From Nanobdellota archaeon (GTDB taxonomy: Archaea; Nanobdellota; Nanobdellia; Woesearchaeales; UBA12501), in the NCBI GenBank assembly GCA_018812465.1, contig JAHJCS010000220.1, forward strand, positions 1-6,591: a DNA stretch of 6,591 nt, in the 5' to 3' direction. The position numbers were made by a program, and so were the translations under genes. The notes under the pieces are model-generated. The model was given only the letters and a program-made list of their open reading frames with translations, did not search any database and had not been told where the DNA came from. This document shows positions 5,694-6,591 of this stretch, in pieces. The number at the start of each line of letters is the position of its first letter. Within the stretch, counting starts at the first letter, position 1.

Positions 5694-6328
5694 GATTGCA
5701 CCCCTGCGCTTAGTTTCCTGAAATAGAATCTCAGGTTCCTGATATATTTGGGCTTTATCTCGTCCCATGCCTGCTGGACTGTTTTGTTGAATCCAGAAAG
5801 CATGCCACTTCCATGGGTTATCTTAAGGTCACCATTCTCATAGACCATGACAATCTTTCCAGACCTGTCGATCTGTATTTGGTCACCTGATTTATATTCT
5901 TGCATGATTCTGAGCATCCTTTGCTTGAGCTCCTTTGAAGGCACACTTCTTTCTTCCCCCCACCTGCTTATTTTTTCAGCCTCTTCAGGAACCAAAGCAA
6001 AAGAAATACCTATAAGTTCAGCAGCTATTTTCTTCCTGTAATCTGTTTCTGTCAGCTCTCTTTGCTGTTCAAGATGAGATATATCAGCTATGAGGTCCAT
6101 CTCAAGCTCCTTGAATCCTGTTAGCTTTCTAAGCCATTTTCCCATCTCATAATGCTTGTTAGCTCTTTTTGCTTCTATCAGCTTCTCAATTATTTTTCTT
6201 TCCTCATCACTGAGACGCTCCATCTCAAGAATAAATTTTTCCTCATGATCATCTAAAGCAATTACCCTATGCCTATCCAGATAAGATTTAAATCCAACTG
6301 CTTCCATAATCGCATTAAATATGCCCAT
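5690..6328 (-). CDS. Unrecognised mostly helical protein, 212 residues
   Basis: I do not recognise this family. The first two thirds are rich in charged residues and predicted helix: 27-68 is an amphipathic Glu/Lys/Arg helix with coiled-coil character, followed by further helices around 72-110 and 115-146. Residues 148-172 (beginning GDQIQIDRSGKIV and including YENGDLKI) look like a short beta-hairpin or small barrel. The tail after 187 is basic (KPKYIRNLRFYFRK), which could contact nucleic acid, a membrane surface or a partner. There is no signal peptide, membrane helix, cysteine or catalytic motif. The ATG at 6328 has GGTGAG three bases ahead, which supports the start. Its TGA overlaps the ATG of the tandem beta-helix gene, so the two are probably made together, and it may be an accessory or scaffold for that protein. 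That role is a guess from position alone. Confidence 0.7.
   Translation of the reverse strand: MGIFNAIMEAVGFKSYLDRHRVIALDDHEEKFILEMERLSDEERKIIEKLIEAKRANKHYEMGKWLRKLTGFKELEMDLIADISHLEQQRELTETDYRKKIAAELIGISFALVPEEAEKISRWGEERSVPSKELKQRMLRIMQEYKSGDQIQIDRSGKIVMVYENGDLKITHGSGMLSGFNKTVQQAWDEIKPKYIRNLRFYFRKLSAGVQS
5699..5704 (-). promoter_or_regulatory. Ribosome binding site deciding the start of the tandem beta-helix gene
   Basis: GGGGTG (5704 down to 5699, minus strand) includes GGTG, complementary to the archaeal 16S 3' end, and lies five bases before the ATG at 5693. It favours this start over the in-frame ATG at 5768, and places reinitiation at the end of the preceding gene. Confidence 0.6.
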
Positions 6329-6331
6329 AAT

Positions 6332-6337
6332 CTCACC
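6332..6337 (-). promoter_or_regulatory. Ribosome binding site of the 212-residue protein gene
   Basis: GGTGAG (6337 down to 6332, minus strand) lies three bases before the ATG at 6328. It matches the archaeal anti-Shine-Dalgarno sequence, although the spacing is short. No convincing TATA box lies at the leaderless distance, so this gene is likely translated from a leadered or polycistronic message. Confidence 0.5.
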
Positions 6338-6365
6338 TTACTGTTTTATTATCTTTACCCATAAC

Positions 6366-6390
6366 GGCTCGCTCCGTTAACACGCGAGCC
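6366..6390. repeat. GC-rich hairpin 1 in the spacer 6329-6457
   Basis: GGCTCGC (6366-6372) and GCGAGCC (6384-6390) pair perfectly over 7 bp with an 11-base loop. An alternative smaller hairpin, AACGG/CCGTT (6363-6367 and 6374-6378), shares the left arm. The word CTCGCTCCG (6368-6376) also occurs, inverted, in the hairpin at 2577-2623. In an AT-rich spacer such GC-rich palindromes may be transcript-processing signals or members of a dispersed palindromic repeat family. Confidence 0.5.
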
Positions 6391-6392
6391 AA

Positions 6393-6420
6393 GTGGGGCG
6401 TTCGCTTTGCTCAGCCCCAC
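6393..6420. repeat. GC-rich hairpin 2 in the spacer 6329-6457
   Basis: GTGGGGC (6393-6399) and GCCCCAC (6414-6420) pair perfectly over 7 bp with a 14-base loop. It lies two bases from hairpin 1, so the two stack as a tandem-hairpin unit between the stop of the swivel-domain gene (6458) and the start of the next gene (6328). A perfect terminator would be followed by a T-run on the minus strand; the next minus-strand bases are instead the first hairpin, so a stabilising or repeat-element role is as likely as termination. Confidence 0.5.
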
Positions 6421-6457
6421 GACCATTGGTTGTCTTTAATGTTATGTTATTCTCTTA

Positions 6458-6591
6458 CTATCTTATGATTTTAACCCAGCCATGATTCGCATTGACCTCT
6501 ACTAACTGGCCGTCCTTTAAAACTTTTGTTGCTATCTTGGTGCCTATTATGCAGGGTATGCCCAGCTCTCTGCTCACAATCGCAGCATGGC
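6458..6591 (-). CDS. C-terminal end of a protein with a PEP-utilising phosphohistidine (swivel) domain, partial
   Basis: The gene is cut by the window edge at 6591; only the last 43 full codons and the TAG stop (6460-6458) are visible. They read [17 protein letters not shown], then [15 protein letters not shown], and end in GWVKIIR. This matches the end of the mobile swivel domain of PEP synthase, PPDK and rifampin phosphotransferase (consensus TSHAAIVARELGIPAVVGT). The first visible His (codon 6587-6589) corresponds to the phosphorylated histidine that shuttles phosphate between the ATP site and the substrate site. The codon before it ends in GC, compatible with the usual Ser. The protein stops where the swivel domain ends, so it has no C-terminal PEP-binding barrel. 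What lies N-terminal to it cannot be seen: it may be a lone swivel domain that partners the ATP-grasp protein at 1455-2393, or a larger enzyme with the His domain last. Confidence 0.85.
   Translation of the reverse strand, partial: HAAIVSRELGIPCIIGTKIATKVLKDGQLVEVNANHGWVKIIR

Noticed and set aside
5694..5768. Upstream in-frame ATG at 5768 adding 25 residues to the tandem beta-helix protein
   Set aside because: It would overlap the preceding gene by 79 bases and the added residues look non-native. The ATG at 5693 has both a 4-base overlap and a Shine-Dalgarno site.

Overview
This is a stretch of archaeal chromosome, probably from a DPANN-type lineage (Woesearchaeota/Pacearchaeota-like). The archaeal call rests on a clear replication factor C large subunit. 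It is also supported by compact AT-rich intergenic regions, TATA-like boxes about 26-30 bases ahead of several start codons, and only occasional Shine-Dalgarno sites. The DPANN placement is inference from gene style and small gene sizes, not from a marker tree. No rRNA, tRNA, CRISPR array, transposase or phage gene was seen.

Layout: bases 1-205 are an AT-rich, repeat-rich control region ahead of rfcL (206-1420, + strand), which encodes the clamp-loader large subunit. Everything else is on the minus strand and converges on rfcL. Reading in the direction of transcription, the minus-strand genes are: the 3' end of a gene ending in a phosphohistidine swivel domain (6458-6591, cut by the window edge); a spacer with two GC-rich hairpins; an unrecognised 212-residue protein (5690-6328); a protein with two left-handed beta-helix acyltransferase-type domains (4575-5693); an alpha/beta hydrolase (3471-4541); a HAD-superfamily protein (2659-3474); a 265-base spacer with another GC-rich hairpin; and a 312-residue protein (1455-2393) that is only the ATP-grasp half of a PEP-synthase-type dikinase.

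How the genes may work together: two gene junctions (5690/5693 and 3471/3474) are 4-base ATGA overlaps. The 33-base gap at 4542-4574 carries a good TATA box, so the four middle genes look like one cluster with an internal promoter. The mix of acyltransferase-type helix, hydrolase and HAD phosphatase-type proteins would fit modification of a lipid or surface glycan, but no substrate can be read from the sequence.

The most notable point is that the two flanking dikinase pieces are complementary. The ATP-grasp protein stops exactly at its domain boundary, with no swivel or PEP-binding domain. The upstream gene ends exactly at the end of a swivel domain. They may form a split phosphotransfer enzyme. 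Alternatively, the upstream gene may be a separate enzyme with a C-terminal His domain, as in rifampin-phosphotransferase-like proteins; the missing sequence beyond 6591 would decide.
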